64,000 bases of DNA from Diplosphaera chodatii. Taxonomy: Eukaryota > Chlorophyta > Trebouxiophyceae > Prasiolales > Stichococcaceae. Below are positions 23,901-36,668 of the stretch, in pieces; positions within the stretch are counted from its first letter, which is position 1, and every line of letters begins with the position of its first letter. Below the pieces are notes generated by a model. It worked only from the letters and a program-made list of their open reading frames with translations. It did no database searches and was not told where the DNA came from. The stretch spans positions 1,736,001-1,800,000 of the forward strand of contig JAALGY010000021.1 of NCBI GenBank assembly GCA_032358165.1, written 5' to 3'. The translations under genes and the position numbers were made by a program.

Positions 23901-26900
23901 GCGCCTTTCTGCAAGCAGCACCCCACTGCCCAGTGGCTGACGACACCCCACCTTGACTGCGACCTCCTGGTCCCCGCGCCACCCCAGGTACACACTGCCG
24001 TAGCTGCCCTTGCCCAGCAGCCCGCCCAGCCGAACGTCCGCAAATGGCGTCGGGCCTGCAAGGCGGAACCCAACTGTTCAGCCTGGGACCATGCTGAGGC
24101 CTTTTGTTTCACGACGACCGGCAGCTTTCGAGGCTGCACCCACTGCAGGGCACCGAAGTCCCACATGCAGAGTGACACACGCCCACGCTCTGGTTAGCGA
24201 CCGACGTACAACACTGGGCAGCGGGGTGCTGCAGAGTAAGGGGTGCATGTCTCGCAGGACGATCTTCAGAGCGGCACTGTGGTGCAGGGGATGGCTACGG
24301 CCAGTGTGAATTTAGCATATTGAGCAGCATAAGAGGAGGGCGAGCGCTGGGCGTGACGTACTTGCAGACGGCTCCGATCGCAGGGAGCTGCTGCGGCAGC
24401 TGGGCAGCAGCTGGCCGCCGCTGCCGCTGCCGCCGCCGCCGCCGCTGCCACTCAGGCGGCCGCTGCCGCTGCTGAAATCGAAGCTGCCCCGGCTGCTGGG
24501 CTCGACGGCAGGCTGCACAGATAGTGCACCACATTAGCAGGGCACAGGGAGGCAGTGTAGACGGTGTACCACACAGGGCAACGGCAGCATGTCGCAGAAC
24601 AAGGCATAGAAGAGTGTCAGAACCTACCTGGAGGGCCACAAAGTACAGGCCATACGGCACAGCGTCAGCCGCGCAGGGGCTCGCAAGGCCGGCAGTGGGC
24701 AGCAATATGGACGTGTCCTCATACAGCATGCGCTTGCTTGCGGGGCTGCAGAAAAGGAGGGGCCGTCAGGTTTTTATATGAAGCGGGTTCCCAGCCCAGG
24801 AACTAAAAAGAACCCGCTGGTCGGGGGAGCACTAGCGTTCTGCATGATGTAAGCAGCAGCAGAGCTCCAGTTGCAGTGACATGGGGCCCAGTGCAGGGCG
24901 CTAGGAACTGCAGGCAAGGAACTGCAGGATGGCAGCACCGGCAGGGGGGCCAATCAGGCACCTGAGGGTAAATTTAAAGGATCGCGGACGGTTGCTTGAG
25001 GGCTCTGTGCGGACGACCGCCATGCCAAAGCTGGCGGCATTCATGATGCGGGCGCCGTAGTGGCGCCACGGCTGCGCCGACGTGGGGCTCTGCAGCAACA
25101 GGGTGCACTCTTACATCACTTGCAGCTTGACAGAGGTGCGGCGTCAGTGGAGCAGCGCTCCGTCGTCAATTTGAGTGGACAGTGGCATGAGAGCGGACCA
25201 TGTGAGGAGGTCTCAACCGGGCATCAGTGGCAGAAGCAGGCGGATAACAGCCCCACCCCGGCAGTGGGCAACTCGAAGTGCTGCCAGAAGGCGCCGCGGT
25301 TGCTCAGCGGGACGCCGGTCGCTGCTGAGAACCCTTCGGTCACATACAGCAGCCGCCAGCCAGCGAGGGAGGCGTCAACAAGGGCAACGCCGGCAGGGGC
25401 CGGAGTGGCATTCTGAGTCAAGCCTGCCGGGCTGCTGTCAGCTCCTGCCAGAGAGAGTCCCATCTCCGCCAACAGTTCGTCGGCAATGTCTCGTGACGTG
25501 CGCTTGCCGGCCAGCCGCAGGGGAGGCTCAGGCTGAGTTGTGGGGAGTGGGTCGCTGTGGCAGTCGCGGTGGCTGCGAGGTCCTGAAGTCAGTGGGTCCA
25601 TGCTCATGCTTCCAGGCATATTGGCGGGCCCAGAATCTGGGCGGTCACTCCCTCGCGTTGGCTGCTGCAGCGGCACTGAGGCTGATCGCCGGGACTGCAG
25701 CTGGCGCTCGACGCTGCACTCCCACTGCAGCTGCTCCGGGGTGCTGCCGGCCTTTTGTGCTGCCGGCAACCCGTTGGGGGGCGGCGGGCCCCGCCATGTG
25801 GGCAGGCTGCCGCCGCTGCTGCTGCCGCTGCTGGCGGACCGCGCTGCGAGCCGCACTGCAGCATTCGCTGCGGTGCTGATCTTCGTGGCCAGCTCCTCGT
25901 CCTCATCGGGGGCGAAGCCCTCATCGGGAGCGAAGCCCTCGAGGGAGCTGCTTGCAAATGGCGACACCCTGGGGAGGGAGGCGGAGGCGCCAGGCGGGCT
26001 GCACGGCAGCGCCGGCGGCGGTGTGGGGGGCTCCGAGGCCAGCTGCGCAGCTTCAGAGGGCGGAGTGCCCAGTGCCCCGCATGCTGCACCTGCGGCCGCC
26101 GCACCCTCAGCATGATTGCGCTTATACAGCGCGAGGCACTTGAGGTTGGCTGTGTCGGATCGGAAGCCAGATTCCAGCTGCTGCTGCTGCTGCTGCTGCT
26201 GCAGGCTGACATTGCTGAGGGCGGGTGACGCGTCGGCATGTGGGTCATCAGCCGCAGCGCCGGTGCTGGGGGTCTCAGGGCCCGTCTGCCCTGCAGCATT
26301 GAAGAATGGGCCACCGCCACCCCCGCTGAAGCTGGCCCACCCATGGCTGTGGGTGGGGGAGCCTGCCATGCCGCCAGCAGCACTGGCGCTGCGGCTGTCG
26401 CCGACGGCCGGCTCTGATGACGAGCACCTGCTACTGCCATTGGCAGTGGCATCACGGTCATTTAGGAGGTGCTGCCGATGCAGCAGCGTCGGTAGTGGCT
26501 GCGGTGGTGTCTGCGGCCCGACGTTACTGCTGACTCGCCGGCTGCTGTGGTGTGAGGGATGGCACCTGCGGCTGTGGGGGCCAGAGCCATGTGATGAGGA
26601 GTCATGCGCTTCCAGCTCACGTGCAGCGACAGCTGCGCAGTTGACCAGCAGCGTGCAGGCCTCAGCGCCGAACTGCCGCGCCTCGATGTCGCATATGCAC
26701 CTGCGGCCATGGTGGTAAGTCTGACTTGCAGTCAACACTGGCCACGATCTCGGCTTTCGCAAGACATAGCTGATAAGCTGTTTCGAGTCCAGCAGTGCAC
26801 GGCAATAGGCGCTGGCCTTCGCCTGCTCTGTTGGCCTGACGAGCAGTGACAATGGGCACTCAAGGGTGTGGATCCAGAATGAACAGGATGAACAGGCAAA

Positions 26901-28178
26901 ATCTCACAGCATGCCAAGCAGGCGGCCATCGGAGCTCAGCAGCGGGGCTCCGGCAAAGAAGCGCAGCGCTGTGGAGTCTCCATCAGACGACCTGCCTCGC
27001 GTCCTGCATTCACCACTCAGCCTTCAGCCACTTGCTGGACAATCACACAGGAGGTGTAAAGCCACACGTTTGTGGGGCAGCTGCAGCGCATCTAGACAGG
27101 TACGAAGCTGATTCGTGACGATGCAGCACTCAGCGCACTGTGCCACTCGCCTCCTGTCCTGCGCGAGGTCCATGATGACGACCACCTCGCGTTGCAGCTC
27201 TCGGGACCGCCGCCGCTTAGCCAGATCGCGCGCCAGGGTGGCAGCCGCGTCCGCCAGGGAGCCGCCGCTGCCGGACTGTGGGCGCCCTTCACCACTGAGC
27301 ACAATGGTGGCGGCAGCCTGCGGTGATGTGAGGATGTGAGGATGTTCCATGTCAGCTTCCACATGTATGCTTGCATGTGCATCAAGCGCCATGACACAGG
27401 CATAGGCTGCTAACAGGGGCAACCTTGCAGCATGAACCTGGCAATAGGAAGTTGTCAAGGCAGCAGCCAAGTGCCAGCAGGCGGTACCATGTTGAGGATG
27501 TTGGCCAGGACGCCTCCCAGGCCGCTGCGGCTGCCCTCGGTGCTGAGCTGCCGCAGTGCTGCAACCGCATCCGCGGCAGTCGGCCGCGCCGCTGGCTGCA
27601 CGTCGTGCTGCTGGGGCGCCTGGGCATCGGGTGCCGCCTGGGCCGTTGCCTTTGCGGGCTTGCCGGCGCTGCCTCTGGAGGAAGTTGTGCTGGAGCTGAG
27701 GTGGCCGCTGTTGTGGCAGGCCGAGTCGGCGCTCGGCAGCCTGGACCAGGGGCTGTCCGGCGGCGTGTCCCCCCCTGTGCTGGCGGCACGGCCCGGCGCC
27801 TCGGCGCTGCCCTGCTGTCCGCGGCCCTTGCGCGGCTGCGCCTGCGGTTGCTTTTGGTTGCCCTGCAGTGGTGGGAGCCATGATCAGCACATGCAGCAAG
27901 AGATGTTGGCATCGGGAGCCACGCTGCACCAAGCCTCGAGCCAGGAGCGCGCTGGGAAGACTGGAACGGGACGTCGCCCTGCGCCACTGCCAGAGGGGTG
28001 ATACGGGGATTCCCGCAACACGGCCATGCACGGACTGACACGCCAGGATCATATGTGCCATTCGGATGTTGTCAATGACGCTACATACATATTGTAGGCT
28101 CTGCGCCTCAATCATGGGTGTACGCACCTTAGCCGGTCCGTCTGCTGCAGCGACTGCCCTGGAGCAGGCGCAGCCCAT
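20969..28178 (-). CDS. GAF-PAS protein kinase (TKL type) with dual-acylation N-terminus
   Basis: The start at 28178 gives MGCACSR, a Gly2 myristoylation site with palmitoylatable cysteines; an in-frame Met 8 codons upstream would destroy this. After a disordered region come a GAF end (RFFAGAPLLSSDGRLLGM near 26950; ICDIEARQFG near 26690), a Ser/Pro/Gln-rich linker with a poly-Gln run (about 26170-26200), and a PAS core (VALVDASLAGWRLLYV, FSAATGV, near 25400). The kinase follows: GKGSYGSVYLG and EVAVKV near 24000, helix-C KELEATLGQRLEHPNIV (23570), HGDLTSNNV spliced across 22600/22390, SDFGLSR (22050), PPELLSEG with ADVYSFGVMLWE (21750) and DPDMRPTFAEV (21090). Lys, catalytic Asp, Asn and DFG are all present, so it should be active. 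GAF and PAS modules usually sense small ligands, redox or light; the signal here is unknown. Stop is at 20969-20971. Confidence 0.88.
24782..24818. repeat. Small inverted repeat in kinase intron
   Basis: AGCGGGTTC (24782-24790) is mirrored by GAACCCGCT (24810-24818), with a further GTTCC/GGAAC pairing inside. It lies in the intron just upstream, in the minus-strand sense, of the exon at about 24630-24750 of the GAF-PAS-kinase. It is short and may be chance. Confidence 0.5.
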
Positions 28179-28457
28179 GACGGATGTCGCGGAGGGAGTC
28201 ACGGGGGTGCGCGGGTCTATTGCTGTCTGGCACTCCCTGAGGGTCCAGTCAGGTCACCGAGATACAGTCGGCACGCCCAACCTAGGCTGCCGCTCAGCAT
28301 TGGACTCCGCCTCTCAGCGCCGCAACTGCATTCACGAAGACAACAGGGTCAGCTCCGGCAGAGTGAGTGTTGGTACTGCAGCTTCACACGGCTGACAACT
28401 TTCCAGCTTGGATCCCTGCCGGATGTGGGTCTACACGCATGGTGACCAGCCGCGCAC
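28179..28457. promoter_or_regulatory. Divergent region upstream of GAF-PAS-kinase start
   Basis: This lies 5' of the minus-strand kinase start and should include its leader and promoter. No specific box can be defended. The next open frame runs the other way. Confidence 0.3.
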
Positions 28458-29141
28458 ATGACACGGTTGCTCGTTGCAGGCTTGCCGCATGCAGCAGAGA
28501 TATGCGTCACCAGCCCGGTATCACACGCGTGGCTGTGGCGCACGCGCTTTCTTATCGAGTACCGGATGCCAGCCGGACGCAGCTGGCCGCTGTCAGCTGG
28601 CCGCTGGCTGGTACACAGCTGGGCCGCCGGCAAGACACCGGCGGATTTTCGAGACGAGCTGCAGCAAACAACCCCATGCACCGTGATGCGCACACCGGTG
28701 GGCACTGCGTGTGTGACTCTGACGCCTTTTGAAAGCGCAGCAGGACGACCAGTTCGTATATTACTTGCCGATTTCGAGAAGGTTCAGATGAAACCTCAGA
28801 CGCGGAAGACGAAGTATATACAAGCAGGCACTGCGGTCAATCACCTGAGCCCAGGCTTGCACCAGTTGCAGCGTGCATTTGAGGCTCCTTCAGATGTGCA
28901 TGGGGCCGCTCACCAGCGTATGGACGCAGATCCGCCCAACGGTCGCTGTGCGATGCGTCTGCACGCTTCGCCGGTTGCTCCGCAATTGCACTACAGGGAT
29001 GTCACTGATGGGTGCTGCTGGGATTCGATAGCTCTCAGATCATTCTCAAAAGGTGAGCAGCGCGCTTGGGTGACCTTACAAGACACTTCCACAGTGCGTG
29101 CGTCTTCGGTGCAATCGAGGAGATTAGGTCATCCGGACTGA
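28458..29141 (+). CDS. Hypothetical single-exon ORF
   Basis: A 227-codon uninterrupted frame from an ATG, unusually long for this intron-rich window and not overlapping any recognised gene. The product is basic and Trp/Arg/His-rich in its first third and has one plausible globular segment, PVRILLADFEKVQMKP, near the middle. No known motif, signal peptide or membrane helix is visible. In GC-rich DNA a chance frame of this length is possible, so it may be non-coding. Confidence 0.25.
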   Translation: MTRLLVAGLPHAAEICVTSPVSHAWLWRTRFLIEYRMPAGRSWPLSAGRWLVHSWAAGKTPADFRDELQQTTPCTVMRTPVGTACVTLTPFESAAGRPVRILLADFEKVQMKPQTRKTKYIQAGTAVNHLSPGLHQLQRAFEAPSDVHGAAHQRMDADPPNGRCAMRLHASPVAPQLHYRDVTDGCCWDSIALRSFSKGEQRAWVTLQDTSTVRASSVQSRRLGHPD

Positions 29142-30501
29142 ACCCTGATCCTGCTTGATGATCGCCTGCCCCACCGGTATGCCACTGAGGGCGTGCGGGT
29201 GACCCAGCAGCGCAAATCTACTCCATTACTTACTGCACTGCCTGGCAATCGGGTTCTGAACGCCGCCAAAGCAGTCAGAGACGCTGTGTGCCGGGGCACT
29301 GGGTGTCAAGATGAACACTAGGATGCAATTTTGAACCTTGTAGTACATGACAGAGGATTACAGTGTGTACGGGCACGCGCTCCCCGCCTTGGGGGCTGCC
29401 GAACGGTCATAAACCATCCCAAAAGTGGTCTTCGAAAGCCTGCGCAGCGCCTGGCAGGTGACACGTAAACCTCTACAGTTCATGGCAGCTGTGTACAGTG
29501 CGCACACCAACGTCTGTCATCAGGTTTAGGCATTGTATGACCTGATTCCTTCATTCGGTCATTGACCCTGATTTCGGTGGTGCAGGTGGATCGAGGTCAT
29601 TGGCTCTGTACTTTATGACCGATGGTGGATCATACGTTGATGGCTGCAACTTTGGTGAGCCCCTGCCCTACCTACAGGGTGAGGGGTAGGTCAAGGTGGC
29701 GCCAGACTCATGTGTTATATTATTGCATGGCAACAACTTCAGCTACCGACAAGACAGCGGAGGGCGTGCTCACATTGGCATTCAAGCAGAGTTGCTATGC
29801 TTGTTGTGAGGCACATCTTCCACAGTCATCCACAGCCAGCTTAATCCCATCCCGGTATAGGCGCAGGGCAGGTCAACACAAATCACGCCATGTGCGCGTA
29901 TATAAGTGTGCGTGTGTGCCGCTTGAGGAACCCCTGACATGCATGCACTGCAATGTATGTTACATAGATGAATGACTTGTTGCAGACTCTGCCATCAAGC
30001 TGTCATGCATGAGAGCATGACCACGTCGAGCTTGCGCCAGTGAGCTGATCCGCAGCAGCATGCGAGGCGCACATGCACGGACAGCTGCAGCTTGCACGGT
30101 AGGTTGGCATTGATGATTGCATGCGTAGCCAGCGACCCCTGCTAGCATTGCAGGCATCCAAGCACCCTGCACGGAGGCAGTTGCAGTTGAACAGCGCTGT
30201 AAGAAGGGTTGCCCAAGTAGTGGCTGGTGAGTCAGCTAAACTAGGCCTCTGCAGTACACGTATATCGTATACTTCGCCCAATTAGTGATCGCGCATCTGC
30301 TGACAATCTGACCCTTCACCGTCGGGTATGACGCCTTTGGAGATGCACACCTGAGGTCAGCAACAGCGTGCAACATCTCGACCTGATGCAGGCATGTGAG
30401 CTATCCTTCTTTACCGGTCAAGTTTCACGCATGCTGTTCTGACCGTGGTGTCCGTCATCACGCGCGCTCGGGAATAGACGAGGTCGCACCTCAAGCGTCA
30501 G
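29142..30501. other. Intergenic region before the wall-type gene
   Basis: About 1.4 kb with no supported gene; base composition looks less GC-rich than the flanking exons. It may contain the promoter and a missed 5' exon (signal peptide) of the next gene. Confidence 0.4.
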
Positions 30502-33500
30502 TTGAGAGCGTTGAAGGATTGCAGCAGTAACAGGAACGCCGTGAGGCAAAGGCTTGCTGCCTTGGAAGCTGTGGTTGGAATCTCTGGCGCAGCGGCACAG
30601 TGTGAGACGTCATCGGCTACAGTGAATATTCGGCCTGGAGAAGCCGTCTGCGTTGCAGTTTGCCTTCTCTCAGCCGAGATCGCAGCCCATGCGCACCGTG
30701 CCGGGGCTCAATCCACTGCGCGGCTGATGGTGGATGGTGATGCTGCGGCATGATGAGGCGGACACAGGTGGAGCAGTCGCTCTGCAATGGCTCGCCAATC
30801 CGAAGGTTGATCATTCACGGCATGCATAACGGCACGCGTGCAGAAAGAAGGCCCGACTGCCATTCCTGTTGCGACAGGTGGCGCATCTGGTGGTCCTGTT
30901 ATTCATGTCATGGCCACTCAGAGCACCGGCTCTGGGTGGCGCAGCGGCTGCAGCGCGCCTGGACTCCTCGCACTGGGTGTCCCGCGACAGTACGCAGGTG
31001 TGCCACTGTGCAGTCCCATGCAGGTGCTGCTGGGTGTGGCCTGGATGATAGCTTCGGTGTGTGACGGCATGGACCTACCATCTGGTATGGGTATGCCATG
31101 CAACCTGCTGGTAGCATGTCACACTGCGTGCACGCTGCAGGGCATGTGCACGTGGCGGCGGCGACTGCATCAGGACCCTGGCGCCGCAGCAGATGAGCAG
31201 CTGGCGCCACTGCTGCCCGGCATGGCTCAACACCCGCCCAGCCAGCATGTGCGGGGACGAGTGCTGCACCATCGGGCGAAAGACAGTTGGCAGGCCGGCA
31301 CCCTCACGGTGAGCGCTGCCGTCAACCACTTCCTGCCGTCAGTGCTTGCCGCGCAGCCACCAGCCGGCGCACCTCCATCGCTGCCACCGTCTCACGCGGG
31401 GCGGCCCCAGCAGCATACTGTGGTGGGGACACCTACACCCAGGCATCTCCCCGGGGAGTCTGCTGGTCTGGCAGCGCACTCAGGCGCGGTGAGCGGTCAG
31501 CAGCACGCGTCAGCCGGGGTGTATCTCCATGGCCTTCGGCGCAGCCTCACCACCATCAGGCCCTTCAACACGCCGGGGCGGAAACCTGCGGCGACAGCGA
31601 AGCCGGCACAGACAGCTGCTCCGAAGGCGTTGCCCCGGCGCACAGCGCCCCGGCTGCCGCTGCGCAAGCCAACCGGGAGGCCGGCAGTGCGGCCGGCAGC
31701 TAAGCGGCAGCCGCCGCCGCCGCCGCCGCCGCTGATCACTGGCCCCAACCGTAATGGCACCGTCACTAGGGCGCCGCCGAGTCTGCTGCGTCCGCCGCCG
31801 CGTCCTCCGCTGCGCCCGGCCAGCAGGTGTCCTATGGTCGTCCCGCAGCCACCTTAACATGGCGGCAAGAGCGTATCAGGGTGTGGGGTACTGAGTCCAA
31901 CACGACCAGATATGCGGTGCACATGTTGCCAGAGGTGGCCCTGAAGAAGCGACATGTTGGCACACATCAAGTGAGCGTGGCTAACACTGCCGTCCTGCAG
32001 CTTTGTGCCAGCGCCTCCCAAGTTGCAGCCGCCGCTGGCGCTGCCTCCCAGGTCACTCAACCCACCGCCGCCGCGCTCAATGCATATGCCAGCCCCAGCG
32101 TGAGACGCTATTTTTGAATCATGCAGCCAAATCCAAGCTTTCAGCTGTCACACTGGAGGCGCTGCAACCCCTCAGCTGCTTGCACATGTGTGTGCACAAT
32201 GCCTGCTCTACACATGCTGCAGGCCACCGCTGGCTCCAGCAGCACCTGGCATGGCAGTGGCCCCTGGCAGCGGCGATTGTTTGATCACGTTTGCCGACCT
32301 TCCCGGGCAGCTGACCACTTTTCAGGAGACTAGCGGCATCATCACCAACAGCCTCGGCCCCTTTCCCAAGCAGTGCGGCCTGTCATTCCACAGTGAGCGG
32401 CGCTCTGGCATGTATTAGTCTGACAAACGACATCACTGCCCTGCAGCATGAAGCAGCCGGAACAACACATGTTGCCCCAAAATGCTAGCTGCAAAACACC
32501 AGGCCTTCACGCCATGGAACCACGGGAATGCACAACGTGCATCTGAGAGGCAAGTGACAAGCCCTGTACACCTCTACACTGCAGGCTTCCTGGGGGTGTG
32601 GGGCACGCCAAATGTGACGGGCTACGTCCGGAATGCTGCGCGGTATACAGCGACGGCGCCATCGCCGGGCGTCATCTACACCACCACAGAGTACTCGCCC
32701 CCTGCCTACTTCGAGGGGAAGGTCATGGCGGTGTGTGACACTGCCACACGCTGTTTCTGGCAGCCTTCCCCCGTAACCCGCCCTGCGAGTGGCAGCAATG
32801 CCTCACTTCATGTCGTAGGCGTGCCCCTCTTGCGGCTTGGGCCTGAGATGATGCTTGATGCTGTGCACGCGCCTAAGCCTGACAGCAGAGTCCATGGCCT
32901 ACAGGTGAAATGGCTCTGGGCAAAGGCTGCCTGGTATGACAACCTGCAGATGACCCTGACTGGACTGGTGCGCACCGCTGCCAATTCAACCCTCATGCTT
33001 GTTGACATCATGGCCTGGCCTGCCAGTTGGATAGCAGAACCTACCATGGATGAAGAGCCTGCACGTTGTCAGCGGTGGCAGCGGTTGCCACCGCTGACGA
33101 ATGCACTGTTGTCACCCTGCAGCAAGGTTTCGATGCATTTCCTGCAGCTCGAAGGCGACATTGTAGCTACAGCGACCTACACCCTGAGCTGCCATTCCCA
33201 GACGCTGATCGAGCTGCCGGTAGAGTTTGGAGCGGTGCAGATGGTTATGGTGACCTCCACTGGCGGCACACCAGGCCCCTTCCCAAACATCCCTCCAGAC
33301 GAGGTGCCTTTTCATTTCTAGGGCACCCTGCCTATCCAAGGTTGAAGTTTAGCAGATCACCTGTTGTGCTGACACCTCCTGATTAAGCAAAGCACATGCA
33401 CTGCACGACCATATGGTTCTGTTTGTGTTCGCTTCACATGCAGTAGATGACTGACCATGTGTGCTGGCTGCAGACAGCATCCGTGGTCATCGACAACATC

Positions 33501-35759
33501 AACATCCACGTGCTGCCACTCGAGCAGCAGCCAAAGCACAACAATGTGTCGCCGCCCCGCACAGCCACCTGCCCCGGGCAGCTCCTCAACTTTGACGAGC
33601 TCACGCAGCTGGGCGACCTGTGAGCTTTCTCCCCATCGATTGTCTGGGCATGCAGCTAGGCTGCACTTCTGCTTTGTCTGCAGCATGTAAATTGGCAGGA
33701 TGTGCAAGTGTCGGTGCACAATCACATGTTTGATCGTGCATACAGCACTGATACCAGGGGCATGCATTGCAGGTTTGGCTATGCGGGGTTGCCGTGGATC
33801 AACTTCGTGTCCATCGAAGATTCCAGCACATACAGCCCGCCAAATACCATCACCACGATCGGACCGTTCGCACAGATGGGGTGCGTGCTGGAGGAGCCTT
33901 GCTGCCTTGCTCACGCACACTTGATGTGGCCGTGTTCTTGCTGCAAACTCATGACCCTGCTTTCATGGGGTTTATCAACTCGTGGCTCTTGCGACATGCA
34001 GAGCGGACTATGGTAAGGGCTTCAATCTGCGCTCGTTCTATGTTCAGCCCTACTGCCGCAGTTACATCAAGGTCAACATGCATGGCTTCTATAGGGTGAG
34101 TCGTTTCAGCTCGTGATAGGAGCTTCACAAGGACTAGTGGAGTGACAGTCAGCATAATATCTTCGTTGATTGGTGATGCAACTGAACGACTTACTCCTGG
34201 CCGTCTCTCGTGCAGAAGCAGCTGGTCGCCCGAGAGCAGCTGCGGCTGGGCGCAGTCGGGTACACATCCCTCATAGTGCCCAGTGCCAACTTTTCATTGG
34301 TGGACAAGGTGAGCAATTGTACGCCGTACACTATTGAAAGGCAATGCTGGGTACGTAGAGCTTTCATAGAGTACTGCCACTCCATCTCCAGGTCCACCAT
34401 TGTGGCTCCCGCAAAGGAACGACAGACAGACTTGTGGCTTTGTCAAGTGCTGTGAGCTGAAGCCTTGCTCATACAAGCGCAGGTGACATTCGGAGTGTAT
34501 GGCGGTGAGGTCACGTGGATGACCGACTCGTATGGGCGGCCGCTGTCGTGCGCGCCGTGGCAGGCGCAGCTGATGTTCGATAACATCTGCTTGGACATCT
34601 TCCCAAGGCCGCCCCCACCGCCGCCCTCGTGAGCTTTTCGTTATGACCGTCTGTAAGAGCTCTGACCTACTGACGATGGTAGTATATGCTCCTGAAATCA
34701 CAGCAGGATAGGATGCTTGCCCGAATGCCGAGAGACGCTGGCGGTGCGCAAGTCAGTGACACATATTCGATCCTGTCTGTGACAGGCCACCACCCAGACC
34801 ACCGCCGCTCCCGCCCCCACCACGCTCCCCTCCACCACCCAAGCCGCCGCCACAGCTTCGCAGCCCGCCGCCGCCCCGGCTGTACATCCCACGGCTGCCC
34901 CTGCCTTCGAAGCAACCACCACCGCCAGATGTGGTGCCGGCCTATGGCGAGATGTGAGGCTTCTGCTGTGCACCACGTGTTTGCTGCTGTCGTCACTACA
35001 CGCATGTGGCAACTACATTCATCTAACGCCAGCAAGTGGCTTTCGTCAGTACGAACCCTCCAGTGTGCCCTCCTGCTCACGCCTGCCAGTGTGCAGAGTG
35101 CACGGAGCGCCGTGTGACTTTCCATCTGCACCTACACCGAGTCAGGCCAAGTGCTTTTGTCCAGGGATCGTTGCCTGCCTGAATCCTGTAACGCCATGCT
35201 TGCCCCTGTACAGGCCTCCGCCATCAGCATCGAGCATGCCATAGGCGCAGTTCCTGTGGCCTCCATTGCTAGGCACCCACTGCCGCGCCTGCCTACCACC
35301 GCTACCCTTGCGAACCTGCAGGTGAGCGCCTCATCACTACAGAATTTCGCCTATTCAGGGCATCAGCTGAGCTTCCTGCAGCTACATAGTGTGTGTAGCA
35401 CATCAGCAACATCTCCGTATCTGCCAAGGACATGGCTCCATCTGTCGGCACATGCGCAAACCACAGCCAATGCAACAAAACGTCCACCCTGGTGCAAAAT
35501 ACATGCGCAGTGCACCTGCAGGTAGACTGCCATGCTCCTCGCGAACGGCTTCTCCAGACGCCGCCGCCGCCCGCCCCGCTCTCACCTCTGCCATGATGGT
35601 ACATCTGGAGTTACGGCCGGCCTGCATCAGCCCTCCACCTACCTAGAGCCTCAGCCACTAGCGCCGTCGCAGCCTGCCTGCAAGATGAACGGCCTCCGCC
35701 GTCCAGCCCCAGCCTCAACCGCAGCACACACCTCAACTCGATCCCTGCCTAATCACTGA
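30502..35759 (+). CDS. Secreted jelly-roll and Pro-rich cell-surface protein (bounds approximate)
   Basis: A multi-exon plus-strand gene. The first part (about 30600-31850) ends in a Pro/Arg/Lys-rich stretch with a run of 8 Pro. Two beta-sandwich modules follow. Module 1 spans about 32280-33540 and includes NVTGYVRNAARYT, FEGKVMAVCDTATRCF and a closing VVIDNINIHVLP; the junction 33303/33474 joins in phase 0. Module 2 runs about 33570-34610: LLNFDELTQLGD, GYAGLPWINF, KGFNLRSFYVQPYC, FGVYGGEVTWMTDS and a closing FDNICLDIFPRP. An exon at about 34785-34957 reads as RPPPRPPPLPPPP and similar Pro-rich blocks, typical of hydroxyproline-rich wall glycoproteins. The LNFDE...GY.GL.W.NF pattern recurs in algal and fungal extracellular proteins. 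A role in wall or extracellular matrix is inferred. No signal peptide exon was found, and both ends are uncertain. Confidence 0.55.
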
Positions 35760-36668
35760 ACACCTACTACTGTGCCAGGCGCACTGTTGACAAGGTGCAG
35801 CTGCTGAGGAGGGTCACAACCTGATGCGGTGCAATGTGGACGCAATGGCAGCCATGGGCGGATGTCATGCACAGCCTGACTGCAGTCTCCCAGTAGTCTA
35901 TAGCAAATAAACAAGCCAATCAAGCAGTGGGGTCCATGCACCATATTATATCTAGCCCACCCGTTGGGGTTTGCTCATTGCGGGCGGGGCTTGGATGTCT
36001 GCTGTTGTTTCGGGTGGTGGACCACTTCAGCTGCTCACGGTTTAAGTCACGGGGATGACGCAGGATACGACCCTGGTCGCTGCCTTCTGCTCGCTGAAAT
36101 CACATCTTGGCCTTCCAATACTTCATCATCACGTGGATCTTAGATACGGGTGAAGACCTGGTACAGGGACATGCTGTCCAACTACTTTGTTGCTCCTTCA
36201 CGTTGCGCCGCTGAAGGAACAGCGCCTGAGCAGAACAGTGATGCACAACAGTTCGCACGCTAGCTGTCACACGTCGCTGCATCATGTCCAGGAGCGCACT
36301 TCAAGCACGTGACGTCAGCCATGCCTCGATCAATCGTCTGCTGCGGCACTTTATTGCCGGCATCTGATCCAGTTTGACTGGTTCTAGCGCACTTCAGACT
36401 GACACTCGGTTGATCTACGGCGTTGCCAGCGCAGTGTCCACCCTCGTTCGTGCTCTTTCATCCTCGTCCTGCCTCCGGGTCCGTCCTTCGGGTGTGCAGC
36501 ACGACCTCGAGGTGTTTTAGACCCTTTGCCCCGATACGACATTGGCCAAAACTTTCTGGAGCACTCAAGACGTTGCAGTAGGACGCGAAATCTTGACGAA
36601 GCGACAGTCGCTTGTGAACATGTCATCAACAGCTATGGCCACCTGACAGCAGGTAGATCAGCGTCCAA
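35760..36668. other. Intergenic region before receptor-like gene
   Basis: About 0.9 kb without a supported exon. The signal peptide at 36669 argues that the wall-type gene and the receptor-like gene are separate, so this is 3' UTR plus promoter. No box was identified. Confidence 0.45.

Noticed and set aside
25175..25879. 234-codon plus-strand ORF
   Set aside because: Antisense to the PAS and linker exon of the GAF-PAS-kinase, which has a clear domain match on the other strand.
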